Below are positions 12,001-15,490 of a stretch of 27,292 nucleotides of DNA, piece after piece. Below the pieces are notes generated by a model. The model saw only the letters and a program-made list of their open reading frames with translations. It did no database searches and was not told the DNA's origin. The position numbers were made by a program, and so were the translations under genes. How positions within the stretch are numbered: the stretch's first letter is position 1; the number at the start of each line of letters is the position of its first letter. This DNA is from Baffinella frigidus (Eukaryota; Cryptophyceae; Cryptomonadales; Baffinellaceae): assembly GCA_026770585.1 (NCBI GenBank), contig MU646460.1, forward strand, positions 467,443 to 494,734. Direction: 5' to 3'.

Positions 12001-13514
12001 GGGGTTGGAGGAAGATTAATCAGGGCCCTAAGTAAATTTAGTTAGGGCAGAATCCGGTTTGATGGTCCATTTTCTTTTAAATTGAACATGTTCCCGGATG
12101 AGCACTAGGCATCGGCCTACTGTACGACTGCAGGGCGGGGCGCATCCTCAGGTTCGAGTACCCTCTAGCGAGATTGATAATTAATTGCCAAACAACCAGC
12201 GTCAGCGCCGCACATGCTCGACGCATTGTGCCACTTACTGTACCCCGTGCCGGCCGATCATACGAGCATTTTTCGGATGGATTCTAACTCCACCTCCTAC
12301 CGAGTACCCCCTACCCTAAACGCGATCCCGTATGTGGCGAGTTGCCTGGTACACTCCTGTGTAGGCCACGAAGGGCCTAGGACCTGCTTGGGTCAAATAT
12401 GACCCACGCGCCACTCAAGTGATACCCTAAACCCTAAACCCTAAACCCTAAACCCTAAACCCTAAACCCTAAACCCTAAACCCTAAACCCTAAACCCCAC
12501 CCCTGTCCGCAGACTCACCGGGCCACGCACACTCATTCAGTACCACGAAACGAAACTGCAAAGAAGCATCCGGCGTTGATCGTGTTGGCATTCATAAAGA
12601 GCTCTCTGAACCTTTCTCTCCCTTTGCGGGAGAGAACGCAGGAGGTGGAGTTAGAACCCATCCGGAAAATGCTCGAATGCGCGGCCGACACGGGGTACAG
12701 CAATGGCACAATGCGTCGGAGCATGTGCGACACTGACGCTGACCGTTTGGCAATAAATTACCAATCTCTCTCTTCCACCTGGCCACGCCAGGGCACAGCT
12801 TGGGTCAAATATGCCCCCCGCGCCACTTAAGGGATACCCCCACCCCCCTCCGCAGACTGTGGAGGCTGCCACAAAGGCCGCGAAGCCCCCGTCGGCCGCG
12901 GGGCTCATCCCCGAGCTGGAGAGCAAGATGGCGGGGGCGACGGAGGAGCGGGCCAGCCTCACGCGCGGAGTCGCAGCGAGCAAGGTCAGAGAGGCCGTTG
13001 TTTTGATGCGCAGGGTTAGGTGGCGTACGGTGGTGGGCGTGCCACTGGAGGCTGGAAGTGTGACTATTTTAAAACAGGGATTCGTTGACAAGTGATGGAA
13101 AAAAAAGGTGAGTAGTAATTTTCACACAAATGGGGGCGTTTGGTCACGTATCGGGCGGAATTCCGCCCGATACGTGACCACGCCTGCCCGTGACTGGTAC
13201 TAAATTTAACAACTCCGCATTTAAGATAGTCCCATCTCGGGTGAGAAGGAGGAGCGGGCCAGCCTCACGCGCGGGGTCGCAGCGAGCAAGGTCAGAGAGG
13301 CCGTTGTTTTGATGCGCAGGGTTGGGTGGCGTACGTTCCACCAACCCTCATGGAAAGACCAAATCGTCGATTTTCAGACCTCGAAATCGCCTTGCAGCGG
13401 GGTCGGATCCGACCCCGCAGCAAGGTGATTTCGAGGTCTGAAAATCGACGGTTTGGTCCGCCCGTGAGGGTTGGTGGTTGGTGGGCGTGTGGCAGGCGGT
13501 AGCGCTCGTTGGCG

Positions 13515-13545
<31 letters not shown>

Positions 13546-14651
13546 GAGAGGGAGAGAGGGAGGGAGAGAGAGAGAGAGAGAGAGATAGCGAGAGAGAGAG
13601 AGAGAGAGAGACGTTTATTGATACCAGCACGGCCGCCATGTATTCCCCCGCACGGTGGCCGGGGAGGCCGATTCCTCACAGAAGATATCACTCTTACTCC
13701 ATCCAAGAGCTCTGTGAGCCTCGGTCGGACAGGTAACGAGCCTCGGTGGTTGACTCATGAGCGGTATCTTCGGTCGTGCGTCGGGCCTTGGCCTCTGCGG
13801 CCTCTCTCCTCCCAAGCGGGGTCTCAAGCTCCACGATCTCTCCCGCGCCTTGCCTATCCCAGACAAGTCCTCACATTGAGCGGGGGCGACACACTGAGCA
13901 GGCTGCAGGGTTTAGCGAATCAGGACAAACTGGTGGTCATTTGTCAAGGCACTCGCGCCAACATTTGACTTCATTCACGTCACGCGTATCGCGTGGATCC
14001 CTTGCTTGGTAATGCGAAAAGCCAACGCCAGCGGACCCCTTAGCCTACGGTAGGAAGCCCCCCTCCTCCTACGACGTTTAAAACAAAAGGTCTTTAAAAG
14101 TCGTAGGAGGGGGGCTCCTACCGTAGGCAATCCGTAGGCTCTAGGTACCTCGCTGGCGGTGGCTTTTTGCATGATTGGTGGGAGGGAGACCTTTGTTAAT
14201 GCCAACACTACCTGGCCTCCACTGAGGCTGTGACTCAGTAGGACCTAGACCCTAAACTCTAGACCCTAAACCCTAAACCCTAAACCTTAAAACCCTAAAC
14301 CCTAAACCCTAAACCCTAAACCCTAAACCCTGAACCCTGAAACCTAAACCCCAAACCCTGTTTATTAATACCGGCGGACCGCAGGGGCAACGTATCTATT
14401 AAACCCGGTACTTATTAATACCAGTGAGCCGCAGGAACTAGACCCTAAACCCTAAACTCTAAACCCTAAACCCTAAACCCTAAACCCTAAACCCTAAACT
14501 CTAAACCCTCAACCTTCAACCCTAAACCCTCATCCCTCAACCATCAACCCTAAACCCGCAACCCTAAACCCTACAGGAACAAGCTCTGAAAGGGCTGCGT
14601 GCGATGCTGCAAGCTCGCCAGGACACCCTCGCTGCATCTGCGGCCCGGTAG
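1..14651 (+). CDS. NAA25: NAA25/MDM20, auxiliary subunit of the NatB N-terminal acetyltransferase (spliced, 5' partial)
   Basis: NAA25 is the large TPR-superhelix partner of the catalytic subunit NAA20. In the cytosol at the ribosome the NatB complex acetylates nascent N-termini such as Met-Asp, Met-Glu, Met-Asn and Met-Gln. Twelve exons (57-14651) give about 468 codons. Read in order they follow the C-terminal half of animal NAA25: NCLVGARILLDLY, then VSPTNFQFKLLLMRI (family: SPSNAQFKLLLVRI), LDIKHILWDTLSYL (family: LDAKHIQHDTIGYL), RKDTPEYAFQAFKYG (family: QKDTSEYIIQAYKYG), IRFENRLNSSL (family: IAFRNRLNNSL), DNRDHTVEV, and a helical Ala/Leu-rich tail ending ASAAR-stop. The N-terminal TPR half lies left of the window. 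The phases of exons 8 and 10 do not join, so one exon of length 3n+1 is missing between 6922 and 8151. Introns are packed with mobile elements. The family comparison is from memory, not from a search. Confidence 0.87.
57..189 (+). CDS. NAA25: NAA25 exon 1 of window
   Basis: The acceptor is AAGCAG before 57 and the donor is CTGCAG|GTCTCC after 189. The exon holds 1 nt of a split codon plus 44 codons, including NCLVGARILLDLYRADGDEK and ending VARYGLQ, and it ends in phase 0. It corresponds to the TPR helix pair of NAA25 that precedes the QFKLLL segment. Bases 1-36 are a degenerate copy of 91-126 of this exon, and 308-369 is a near-perfect copy of 132-193 including the donor. Confidence 0.8.
308..369 (+). 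repeat. Duplicated 3' end of NAA25 exon 1 with donor
   Basis: This 62 bp copy of 132-193 has two differences. It contains the coding piece DGDEKWLYEAAMVARY followed by CTGCAG|GT. A third, short copy of 18 bp lies at 680-697 (identical to 357-374). Because CTGCAGGT holds both AG and GT, either copy could act as donor or acceptor without changing the protein. Confidence 0.85.
490..675. mobile_element. Inverted-repeat element, TIR 22 bp (family CC, variant)
   Basis: The ends TACCACACGAGGCTATCC (490 onwards) and GGATAGCCTCGTGTGGTA (to 675) are perfect inverted repeats of 22 bp. The interior has further hairpin pieces (GATCACATTTCCCCCGG and AAACGTGATCA). The CCAC-CGAGG terminus links it to the elements at 4522, 13042 and 21540. 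There is no coding capacity. It lies in NAA25 intron 1 between two copies of the exon 1 donor. Confidence 0.8.
1027..1134. repeat. Z hairpin, copy 1
   Basis: The two arms (GACCAAATCGTCGATTCTCAG and the reverse of CTGAAAATCGACCGTTTGGTC) meet at the palindrome GGGGTCGGATCCGACCCC. A second copy lies at 13357-13462. With arms of about 50 bp and almost no loop it would form a strong cruciform or RNA hairpin. Confidence 0.85.
1208..1340. mobile_element. Family Y element, incomplete copy
   Basis: It begins ATCTCATCTCGGAAGATAAC and continues TGAATCCGTTCC, then AATAGGAGAAATTAGTTAGG, as in the fuller copies at 21031 and 23739, but the right end is replaced by copies of the exon 2 start. The part from AATAGGAG onwards occurs again at 1526-1600. 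Confidence 0.7.
1342..1369 (+). repeat. NAA25: Dead copy of NAA25 exon 2 start
   Basis: ACCAG|GTCTCTCCGATAAAC reads VSPINFQFK followed at once by a TGA stop. A second dead copy (VSPTNFQFK) is at 1497-1523. The working copy starts at 1606. The same 5 bp of acceptor sequence precedes all three. Confidence 0.8.
1606..1698 (+). CDS. NAA25: NAA25 exon 2 of window
   Basis: Acceptor ACCAG|GTCTCTCC, donor GTCCAG|GTTGAG. The 31 codons begin VSPTNFQFKLLLMRILRLLG, continue with AWDMYHDVFVQ, and sit in phase 0 at both ends. This is one of the best-conserved NAA25 segments. It joins exon 1 as GLQ-VSPTN. Confidence 0.9.
1699..2318 (+). repeat. NAA25 intron 2: degenerate telomere-like repeats
   Basis: After the donor come G-rich GGGTTTAGGG-type repeats (1704-1835); the strand then changes to C-rich CCCTAAACC/CCCTGAACC-type repeats from about 1880 up to the acceptor. 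At 2226-2265 there is a partial copy of the start of exon 3 (CTCGACATCAAGCACATCCT). The opposite orientation of the two halves would let the intron RNA fold back on itself. Confidence 0.8.
2319..2408 (+). CDS. NAA25: NAA25 exon 3 of window
   Basis: Acceptor AAAGCAG|CTGGAC. The 30 codons begin LDIKHILWDTLSYLILPAAW and end GKAKQ. No GT donor exists before the in-frame stop, and homology requires the join KQ-ACES, so the donor is AAGCAG|GCGCGC, a GC-AG intron. Confidence 0.85.
2430..2530 (-). mobile_element. Family U repeat, copy in NAA25 intron 3
   Basis: CCTTTAGGCCC...CCCAACATATGCCAACGACACGC...AGAAAGGACTGCAG is the reverse of the repeats at 7388-7500 and 18590-18718 and parallels 3690-3800. 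These repeats are about 100 bp long and hold AAAGGACCTAA at one end. Confidence 0.7.
2629..2694 (+). CDS. NAA25: NAA25 exon 4 of window
   Basis: Acceptor GACGACAG|GCGTGC, donor TTCCAG|GTTACG. The 22 codons start ACESLVRLERDNRKDTPEYA and end FQ. KDTPEY matches the conserved KDTSEY of the family. The exon start AGGCGTGC repeats the AGGCGCGC at the end of exon 3. Confidence 0.88.
2949..3111. mobile_element. Family P palindromic element, copy 1
   Basis: ATAGGGTAACGG..., then GGTAGTTAGGCCTACGGCATT; the right half is the near-exact reverse, ending CCGTTAGCCTAT. The arms are about 75 bp with almost no loop. Relatives lie at 4217, 9539, 11659, 25830 and 26424. There is no ORF and the element lies in NAA25 intron 4. 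Confidence 0.9.
3178..3381. mobile_element. Family CC element with TIR, intron 4
   Basis: The left end CCACACGCGGATGCTAGAGG and right end CCAGCATTCTCGAGTGG are imperfect TIRs. An inner hairpin pairs TTTGTACCAGGATAAGG with CCTGGTACAAAG. It contains ACTACACAAAA. Its closest relative is at 7622-7812. Confidence 0.8.
3480..3634. mobile_element. Family E element, copy 2
   Basis: The sequence from GAATTTCAGAACGCAACG through GTGCGGTCCCACGTGA and CTCCTCGTCCTTTCCAC to CGGATCCGGGTACAAA matches, reversed, the element at 25293-25450. The ends are less well preserved than in that copy. Confidence 0.75.
3690..3800 (-). mobile_element. Family U repeat, copy in intron 4
   Basis: TCCTTTAGGTCCTTTAGG...CGCCCAACATAGCCCAACG...GAAAGGACTGCAGAGAAAGC is the reverse of 7425-7500. 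It lies just left of the family I insertion at 3868. Confidence 0.7.
3868..4111 (-). mobile_element. Family I element, copy 1, with nested insertion, forming the exon 5 acceptor
   Basis: The family I body on the - strand runs 3868-4001. Its last ~20 bp (CAATAAATTATCAATCTCTCT) recur at 4091-4111 after a 90 bp insert. The flanks TTGTCAGGCG (3858-3867) and TTGGCAGGCG (4112-4121) form a 10 bp target duplication with one mismatch. The right copy carries the CAG acceptor of NAA25 exon 5. Confidence 0.82.
4119..4183 (+). CDS. NAA25: NAA25 exon 5 of window
   Basis: Acceptor TTGGCAG|GCG, donor CTCAACAG|GTTTCT. The 21 codons begin AFKYGTYSKVSELIRFENRL, followed by N and two bases, so phase 2. It joins exon 6 as NRLN-S-SLQLAS, matching the family motif NRLNNSL. 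Confidence 0.9.
4217..4381. mobile_element. Family P palindromic element, copy 2 (divergent)
   Basis: It runs from ATAGGCCAACGCACTGAAAA to GACGTTACCCTAT, has arms GGTAGTTAAGCCTAAGGTAT and the reverse, and lies 33 bp after the exon 5 donor. The flanks TTC|ATAGG and CCTAT|TAA are the same as in copies at 9539 and 11659. Confidence 0.85.
4522..4733. mobile_element. Family CC element, type 1, intron 5
   Basis: The TIRs are CCACTCGAGGCTACAAGTG and CATTTCTAGCCTCGAGTGG. The centre is a perfect palindrome GGTCACGTTGCGGGCGGAATT / AATTCCGCCCGCAACGTGACC at 4625-4662. Near copies lie at 13042-13243 and 21540-21750. The element also holds TGTGTAGTAATTTTCAC. Confidence 0.9.
4926..5029 (+). mobile_element. 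Family S element, copy 1, with 12 bp target duplication
   Basis: GCTGCGTCCCCT is found at 4914-4925 and 5030-5041 on either side. The 104 bp body has ATCACTCAACTCAAGGCTCA and GGACCTGTGTCGAGAGT, and ends in an AATAAAGAAGAAGAAGAA tail. An A-rich tail and a target duplication of this size are typical of a SINE-like retroelement. A second copy is at 22838-22911. Confidence 0.8.
5048..5178 (-). mobile_element. Family I element, copy 2, with exact 11 bp target duplication
   Basis: CCCCTCAACAG occurs at 5037-5047 and 5179-5189, flanking the element. The body in + reads GTAGGGGGTGGAG...GCTCGTATGAGCGGCCGAC...CAATAAATCATCAATC. It was inserted into the right-hand target copy of the S element, so S came first. 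Confidence 0.9.
5243..5335. repeat. Segment also present, inverted, at 12098-12170
   Basis: TCTCGAACCTGAGGATGCG, CTGCAGTCGTACAGTAGG and CGATGCCTAGTGCTCATCC appear in reverse order and orientation at 12098-12170. The piece ends in half of a family T terminus (CTCATCCGGGAACATGTT), followed by a scrap of family I (CAATAAATCATCAA). Confidence 0.75.
5370..5685 (+). CDS. NAA25: NAA25 exon 6 of window
   Basis: This is the longest exon. Acceptor CCCTCACAG|CTCGCTG, donor GCCGAG|GTGCCC. One base completes the split Ser codon and 105 codons follow, starting SLQLASARGDLVALALLENL. The piece ADNRDHTVEVTCDSMDVP aligns with the LRDNRDLNVFFSWDPKD stretch of animal NAA25. The Ala/Arg-rich rest is helical. The donor overlaps the target duplication AGGTGCCCAG. 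Confidence 0.92.
5686..6005 (+). mobile_element. NAA25 intron 6, made wholly of a family I introner with nested insertions
   Basis: Both boundaries carry AGGTGCCCAG (5684-5693 and 6004-6013, exact). The left copy gives the GT donor and the right copy the AG acceptor. Inside, the family I body (5744-5874) is split from its 5' end (AGAGAT at 5694) by a CCCTAAACCC-type insert. Its 3' end CTCCACCTCCTAC occurs at 5862-5874 and again at 5991-6003 around an insert with three copies of GAATTTGTGGTTGGTNAC. Confidence 0.92.
6006..6104 (+). CDS. NAA25: NAA25 exon 7 of window
   Basis: Acceptor CCTACAG|GTGCCC, donor CTCAAG|GTGAGA (the best donor in the gene). The 33 codons begin VPSRPELVTLLHDLLARVGW and end GTVALLK, phase 0 at both ends. 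They fit the helix of the family that follows the conserved DNRD region. Confidence 0.88.
6113..6268. mobile_element. Family T element, copy 1 (diverged)
   Basis: CCCTCATCCGGGGACATGTT and the reverse TTAAATTAAGCATATCCCCGG form imperfect ends. The interior shares AGGGCCCTA and ACACATAGGGGTCCAT pieces with 11945-12110. Confidence 0.7.
6297..6330. repeat. (CTC)n microsatellite
   Basis: About ten CTC units, CCTCCTCCTCCTCCTCCTCC, in NAA25 intron 7. It yields an artificial poly-Leu/poly-Arg reading frame. Confidence 0.9.
6535..6665 (+). mobile_element. Family I element, copy 4, exact 14 bp target duplication
   Basis: CGTCCCCCGCACTA stands at 6521-6534 and 6666-6679. The body runs GAGAGGCTGATAATTTATTG...CAGCGTCAGCGCCGCACATG...TTTCAACTCCACCTCCTA. 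A third copy of the target at 6364-6377 is followed by a truncated start of the same element (GAGAGATTGGTAATTTG). 6350-6377 and 6507-6534 are therefore a longer direct duplication. Confidence 0.9.
6776..6922 (+). CDS. NAA25: NAA25 exon 8 of window
   Basis: Acceptor ACTGGCAG|GTTCTT, donor GACCAG|GTCTTC. The 49 codons include VRVYSDGVQPDSYLCRLSWA and end ALLGLRVDQ, phase 0. They match in position the hydrophobic helix of NAA25 after its DGNLKTHP segment. The family stretch of about 100 residues before this helix is mostly absent here, so the algal protein may be shorter or a further exon may be hidden in 6105-6775. Confidence 0.75.
6923..7220 (+). repeat. CCCGAAA and CCCTAAA arrays at the start of intron 8
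   Basis: 6930-7070 is a 7 bp CCCGAAA array with CCCGAGA variants. 7091-7215 is a CCCTAAA array. Both are C-rich on the NAA25 sense strand. Translation gives artificial RNPKPET repeats. Confidence 0.92.
7319..7390 (+). CDS. Candidate missing NAA25 exon (weak)
   Basis: After GGTTGAG at 7318 the frame that continues from exon 8 reads GFAHLARDDALSWTRLPTRD and then PLL before entering a family U repeat. The phases require an exon of length 3n+1 in this intron, and this is the only exon-like GC-rich open stretch I see. I found no convincing donor and no clear family match. Confidence 0.22.
7388..7500 (+). mobile_element. Family U repeat, copy in intron 8
   Basis: CGAGCCTCTGCACTGGAGAG...AAAAATGCTTTCTCTGCAG...GGCTATGTTGGGCGAAATT...AAAGGACCTAA. 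The same ~110 bp is at 18594-18718 with a few changes, and reversed relatives lie at 2430 and 3690. Confidence 0.85.
7622..7812. mobile_element. Family CC element, type 2, intron 8
   Basis: The TIRs CCACTCGAGAATGCTAGAGG and CCTCTAGCATCCTCGTGTGG are imperfect inverses, and GGGGCCTATTTA mirrors TAAATAGGCCCC. It holds TTGTACCAGGATAAGGTA and ACTACACAAATGCCC, shared with 3178-3381. Confidence 0.85.
7855..8150 (+). repeat. Degenerate CCCTAAAC / CCATAAAC tract up to the exon 10 acceptor
   Basis: Variants of CCCGAAACC, ACCATAAACC and CCCTAAACC continue directly into AACCCCTACAG, the acceptor at 8150. Confidence 0.8.
8151..8257 (+). CDS. NAA25: NAA25 exon 10 of window
   Basis: Acceptor CCCTACAG|GCGCAG, donor GAGGCG|GTAGAC. 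It needs 1 nt from the exon before it; two bases complete that codon and 35 codons follow, starting AAELAAKLGEVLLELNREVA and ending EGGGAEA. It joins exon 11 in phase 0. Its last 88 bp plus donor (8170-8264) are duplicated at 8435-8529. Confidence 0.8.
8435..8529 (+). repeat. NAA25: Duplicated 3' part of exon 10 with donor
   Basis: This 95 bp copy of 8170-8264 has about four changes and is still open, reading KLGEVLLELNREVARVW. It has no acceptor at its left edge. Both copies contain GAG|GT at two places, so splicing from copy 1 into copy 2 would give an almost unchanged protein. Confidence 0.9.
8530..8925 (+). repeat. CCCGAAA / CGCGAAA / CCCGAGA higher-order array
   Basis: 7 bp units CCCGAAA and CCCGAGA are interrupted at regular intervals by blocks of CGAAACG followed by AGAAG. 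The blocks recur at 8569-8597, 8637-8682 and 8722-8752, a second level of repetition. All six frames are open, so the long reading frames here carry no coding meaning. Confidence 0.92.
8945..9025. repeat. Segment repeated inverted at 11500-11575
   Basis: GGGGCGCTGTCGGGAGTGG, AGTTGAGCGAGGGGGTCGG and AGGGCTT pair with the reverse of CCCTCCGACCCTCTCACTCA and CCCGACAGCGCCCC. Both copies lie in NAA25 intron 10. Confidence 0.8.
9026..9538 (+). repeat. Intron 10: AACCCTA-type tract and GTGTTAGGGTAGGT hairpin region
   Basis: 9026-9120 holds ACCCTAAACAC-type sequence and 9227-9285 an AACCCAGAACCCAG array. At 9311-9335 GTACAGTGGACCTGCCCTAA is the inverse of TTAGGGTAGGTGGACTGTAC (9486-9508). GAGTATGTGTGGAGGGTA occurs twice between them (9359 and 9448). 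No exon seen. Confidence 0.75.
9539..9690. mobile_element. Family P palindromic element, copy 3
   Basis: It starts ATAGGATAAATGACTAAAAG, has arms GGTAGTTAGGCCTACGGTAT and the reverse, and ends AGTCCGTTACCCTAT. Its flanks are TTC and TAA as in the copy at 11659. Confidence 0.88.
9691..10207 (+). other. NAA25 intron 10, non-coding stretch with short repeats
   Basis: AGGTCAGGAGATCAGGAAA...AACGTCGAGAATGAACTTTT occurs twice in tandem at 9783-9830 and 9834-9880. A 9 bp tandem GTGCTTTGG with about four units lies at 10081-10119. No exon seen. Confidence 0.7.
10208..10362 (+). mobile_element. Family I element, copy 5, carrying extra 3' sequence
   Basis: The 13 bp target GCTGTCTTGCGCA flanks it (10195-10207 and 10363-10375). 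Between the family end CTCCTA and the right target lie 23 bp, CGTCCCCCGCACTAACCAAC and CACA, nearly identical to the right flank of copy 4 at 6666-6689. Confidence 0.88.
10575..10702 (+). mobile_element. Family I element, copy 6, exact 14 bp target duplication
   Basis: ACCCTGGAAAAACA stands at 10561-10574 and 10703-10716. The body is GAGAGATTGATAATTGATTG...AAACTCCACCTCCT. Confidence 0.92.
10717..11056 (+). other. NAA25 intron 10, non-coding
   Basis: Apart from a short inverted repeat AAAGTTAATAACTTT at 10829-10843 I see no exon or known repeat. The AT content is higher than in the surrounding repeats. Confidence 0.5.
11057..11192 (+). mobile_element. Family I element, copy 7, at the exon 11 acceptor
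   Basis: TGGCAGGCGCTGCTAG (11042-11057) and TGGCAGGCGCTACTAG (11193-11208) form a 16 bp target duplication with one change. The right copy contains the acceptor GGCAG and the first codons of exon 11, so this insertion sits across the intron-exon boundary. Confidence 0.9.
11199..11285 (+). CDS. NAA25: NAA25 exon 11 of window
   Basis: Acceptor TGGCAG|GCG, donor ACCAAG|GTGTGC. The 29 codons begin ALLAEAKTAVSDVRKGMAEA and end LRMTK, a charged helix in the C-terminal part of NAA25, in phase 0. Confidence 0.82.
11296..11378 (+). mobile_element. Family U-like repeat, variant, copy 1
   Basis: GGGCCTTTCTACAGAACAAT...CCGCCTATGTTGGGAGCTCG...AACCTAAAGGACCTAAAGG is the reverse of 14660-14745, which begins 9 bases after the NAA25 stop codon. 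Confidence 0.8.
11379..11658 (+). other. NAA25 intron 11, first part
   Basis: It holds the inverted partner (11500-11575) of 8945-9025 and a short duplication TGGTCAAATGCACTTAGCG / TGGTCAAATTCACTTAGCG near 11585-11620. No exon seen. Confidence 0.6.
11659..11820. mobile_element. Family P palindromic element, copy 4
   Basis: It is nearly identical to copy 1 (2949-3111): ATAGGGTAACGGCCTGGAAA, inner arm CCTAGGACCTCCTACCGTAG, end GGCCGTTACTCTAT. The flanks are TTC on the left and TAA on the right. Confidence 0.92.
11945..12110. mobile_element. Family T element, copy 2
   Basis: GCACTAATCCGGGGACATGT on the left and ACATGTTCCCGGATGAGCAC on the right are inverted ends of more than 30 bp. The middle has CCTAAGTAAATTTAGTTAGGGC. 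Confidence 0.82.
12168..12300 (+). mobile_element. Family I element, copy 8, 13 bp target duplication
   Basis: CGAGTACCCTCTA (12155-12167) and CGAGTACCCCCTA (12301-12313) flank it. The body runs GCGAGATTGATAATTAATTG to CTCCACCTCCTAC. Confidence 0.88.
12324..12418. mobile_element. Family V inverted repeat (TATCACTTGAGTGG type)
   Basis: GTATGTGGCGAGTTGCCTGG with GCGCCACTCAAGTGATACCC is related to the ATCCCTTAAGTGGC elements at 17709 and 18042. GGGTCAAATATGACCCACGC recurs, partly changed, at 12803-12837. Confidence 0.6.
12424..12498 (+). repeat. Perfect CCCTAAA array
   Basis: About ten uninterrupted CCCTAAA units lie inside NAA25 intron 11, on the sense strand. It is interstitial, because coding exons lie on both sides. 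Confidence 0.95.
12639..12773 (-). mobile_element. Family I element, copy 9
   Basis: The body on the - strand runs from GGAGGTGGAGTTAGAACCCA to CAATAAATTACCAATCTCTC. I could not find a clear target duplication. Confidence 0.82.
12856..12984 (+). CDS. NAA25: NAA25 exon 12 of window
   Basis: Acceptor CTCCGCAG|ACTGTG, donor GCAAG|GTCAGAG. The 43 codons include LIPELESKMAGATEERASLT and end RGVAASK, phase 0, a charged helix. The last part and the donor are duplicated at 13248-13335. Confidence 0.82.
13042..13243. mobile_element. Family CC element, type 1, between two copies of the exon 12 end
   Basis: The left end CCACTGGAGGCTGGAAGTG and the core GGTCACGTATCGGGCGGAATT with its inverse match 4522 and 21540. 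The right end is eroded. It is flanked by the 88 bp duplication 12942-13029 / 13248-13335. Confidence 0.88.
13248..13335 (+). repeat. NAA25: Duplicated 3' end of exon 12 with donor
   Basis: This 88 bp copy of 12942-13029 has two changes and includes the coding end EERASLTRGVAASK and the donor GCAAG|GTCAGAG. The duplication continues past the Z hairpin (TGGTGGGCGTG at 13031 and again at 13476). Confidence 0.93.
13357..13462. repeat. Z hairpin, copy 2
   Basis: GACCAAATCGTCGATTTTCAG and its inverse meet at GGTCGGATCCGACC. Outer arms CCACCAACCCTCA and TGAGGGTTGGTGG extend the palindrome to 13338-13474. Copy 1 is at 1027. Confidence 0.9.
13513..13612. repeat. (GA)n microsatellite
   Basis: About 100 bp of GAGAGA with GGGA interruptions in intron 12. 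The long Arg-Glu and Leu-Ser frames across it are artefacts. Confidence 0.95.
13711..13833. mobile_element. Family Q repeat, copy 1
   Basis: TGTGAGCCTCGGTCGGACAG...GGTTGACTCATGA...GCGGCCTCTCTCCTCCCAAG, then CGGGGTCTCA. The ends TGTGAG and CTCA are short inverses. A full copy is at 22127-22231 and part copies are at 19237-19295 and 19502-19528. Confidence 0.82.
14037..14150. repeat. Palindromic element, relative of family P
   Basis: CCCCTTAGCCTACGGTAGGA and AGCCCCCCTCCTCCTACGAC are mirrored by GTCGTAGGAGGGGGGCTCCT and ACCGTAGGCAATCCGTAGG. Outer arms AAAAGCCAACGCCAGCG and CGCTGGCGGTGGCTTTT enclose it. Confidence 0.8.
14245..14576 (+). repeat. CCCTAAA arrays ending in the exon 13 acceptor
   Basis: Two blocks of CCCTAAA (14250-14355, 14440-14520) are separated by TTATTAATACC-GGACCGCAGG pieces repeated twice. 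Degenerate units then continue into ACCCTAAACCCTACAG, the final acceptor. Confidence 0.93.
14577..14651 (+). CDS. NAA25: NAA25 last exon with stop
   Basis: Acceptor CCCTACAG|GAACAA; 24 codons EQALKGLRAMLQARQDTLAA and SAAR, then TAG at 14649-14651. The family also ends in a basic helix. A repeat begins only a few bases after the stop. Confidence 0.85.
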   Translation, partial: EQALKGLRAMLQARQDTLAASAAR

Positions 14652-15490
14652 GAGGTGTCAGGGTCCTTTAGGTCCTCTAGGTTCTTCGAGCTCCCAACAT
14701 AGGCGGACACCGGAACTGGTTCTGCAGAGAAGCCATGTTTCCTTTCTGATCACATTCAGGCCCCCCGGTGCAGAGGATCGCGGCAGAAACCGGCTAAAGC
14801 ATGACCCACGTGGAATAGGCCCGCCTCCATCCAAGAGCTCCAATCGCTCTCCCGAGGCGGGCCTATCCTAGGCTAGTCCCAACATGGGGGGGTGCATGCG
14901 CCTGTTTGTCTCTGTGGTGGGAGAAAGATACAGGGGTACCACGCTCATAAGAACCCACGCCCCCGTAGGAACCTGCAGTAGGCCTATGCCTAGGGCCCTA
15001 TGGTGATCCTAGGGGGGTGGGGCGGTTTCTTATGAGCGAGGTACCCCTGTAGGGGTGCATGAGTTACTGGCGACGAAGAACACGCACCGCCCATACAGGG
15101 GTACCTCGCTCATAAGAAACTGCCTGCTCCTAGGACCCTACATGTACCACACAATCCGCTCGGTGTGCAGACCTTAAATTAAGGAACTCAAGCACAAGCG
15201 GTCGGTGCTGTCCTGGATTTCGTTAAATTCAAGTACCTCGCCAAACTCGGTCGGTGTGCGGTCCTTATACATTTATGCCCCGAGGCGTGCACCACGTGTA
15301 GCGATTACCAGAGGTACTACACCCCAGTTGTGGAGTACATGGGCTTAGCTGTACCAGCAAACGTATCAACAGTGCCAGACCGACCAAAACCTCGTTAGGT
15401 TACATGTTCATGGGCGAATTTCCCTTCCCATCGCCCTACTTAGCGCGCTTTCGTGCGCCTCCTCCGTACAGTGCATGTACACGCTCTTAC
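14652..15490. other. Intergenic region between the tail-to-tail genes, part 1
   Basis: It holds a variant U repeat (14660-14745, inverse of 11296-11378), an inverted pair GGAATAGGCCCGCCTC / GAGGCGGGCCTATCC (14810-14870) and a hairpin element (14932-15125) with CGCTCATAAGAA at both outer ends and in the middle. 15130-15490 shows nothing I recognise. Confidence 0.65.

Noticed and set aside
12424-12498. A chromosome end (telomere)
   Set aside because: The TTTAGGG-type arrays are short, many, in both orientations on the + strand, and have coding exons on either side. They are interstitial.
3868-12773. A CRISPR array, because of regularly recurring similar ~130 bp units
   Set aside because: Spacing is irregular, units occur in both orientations and have their own target duplications. 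The sequence is eukaryotic with spliced genes.
13471-13968. Arg-Glu-rich and Leu-Ser-rich frames
   Set aside because: They are made by the GA microsatellite. The same applies to 26008-26439 and 21737-22157 apart from the true LRR exons within them.
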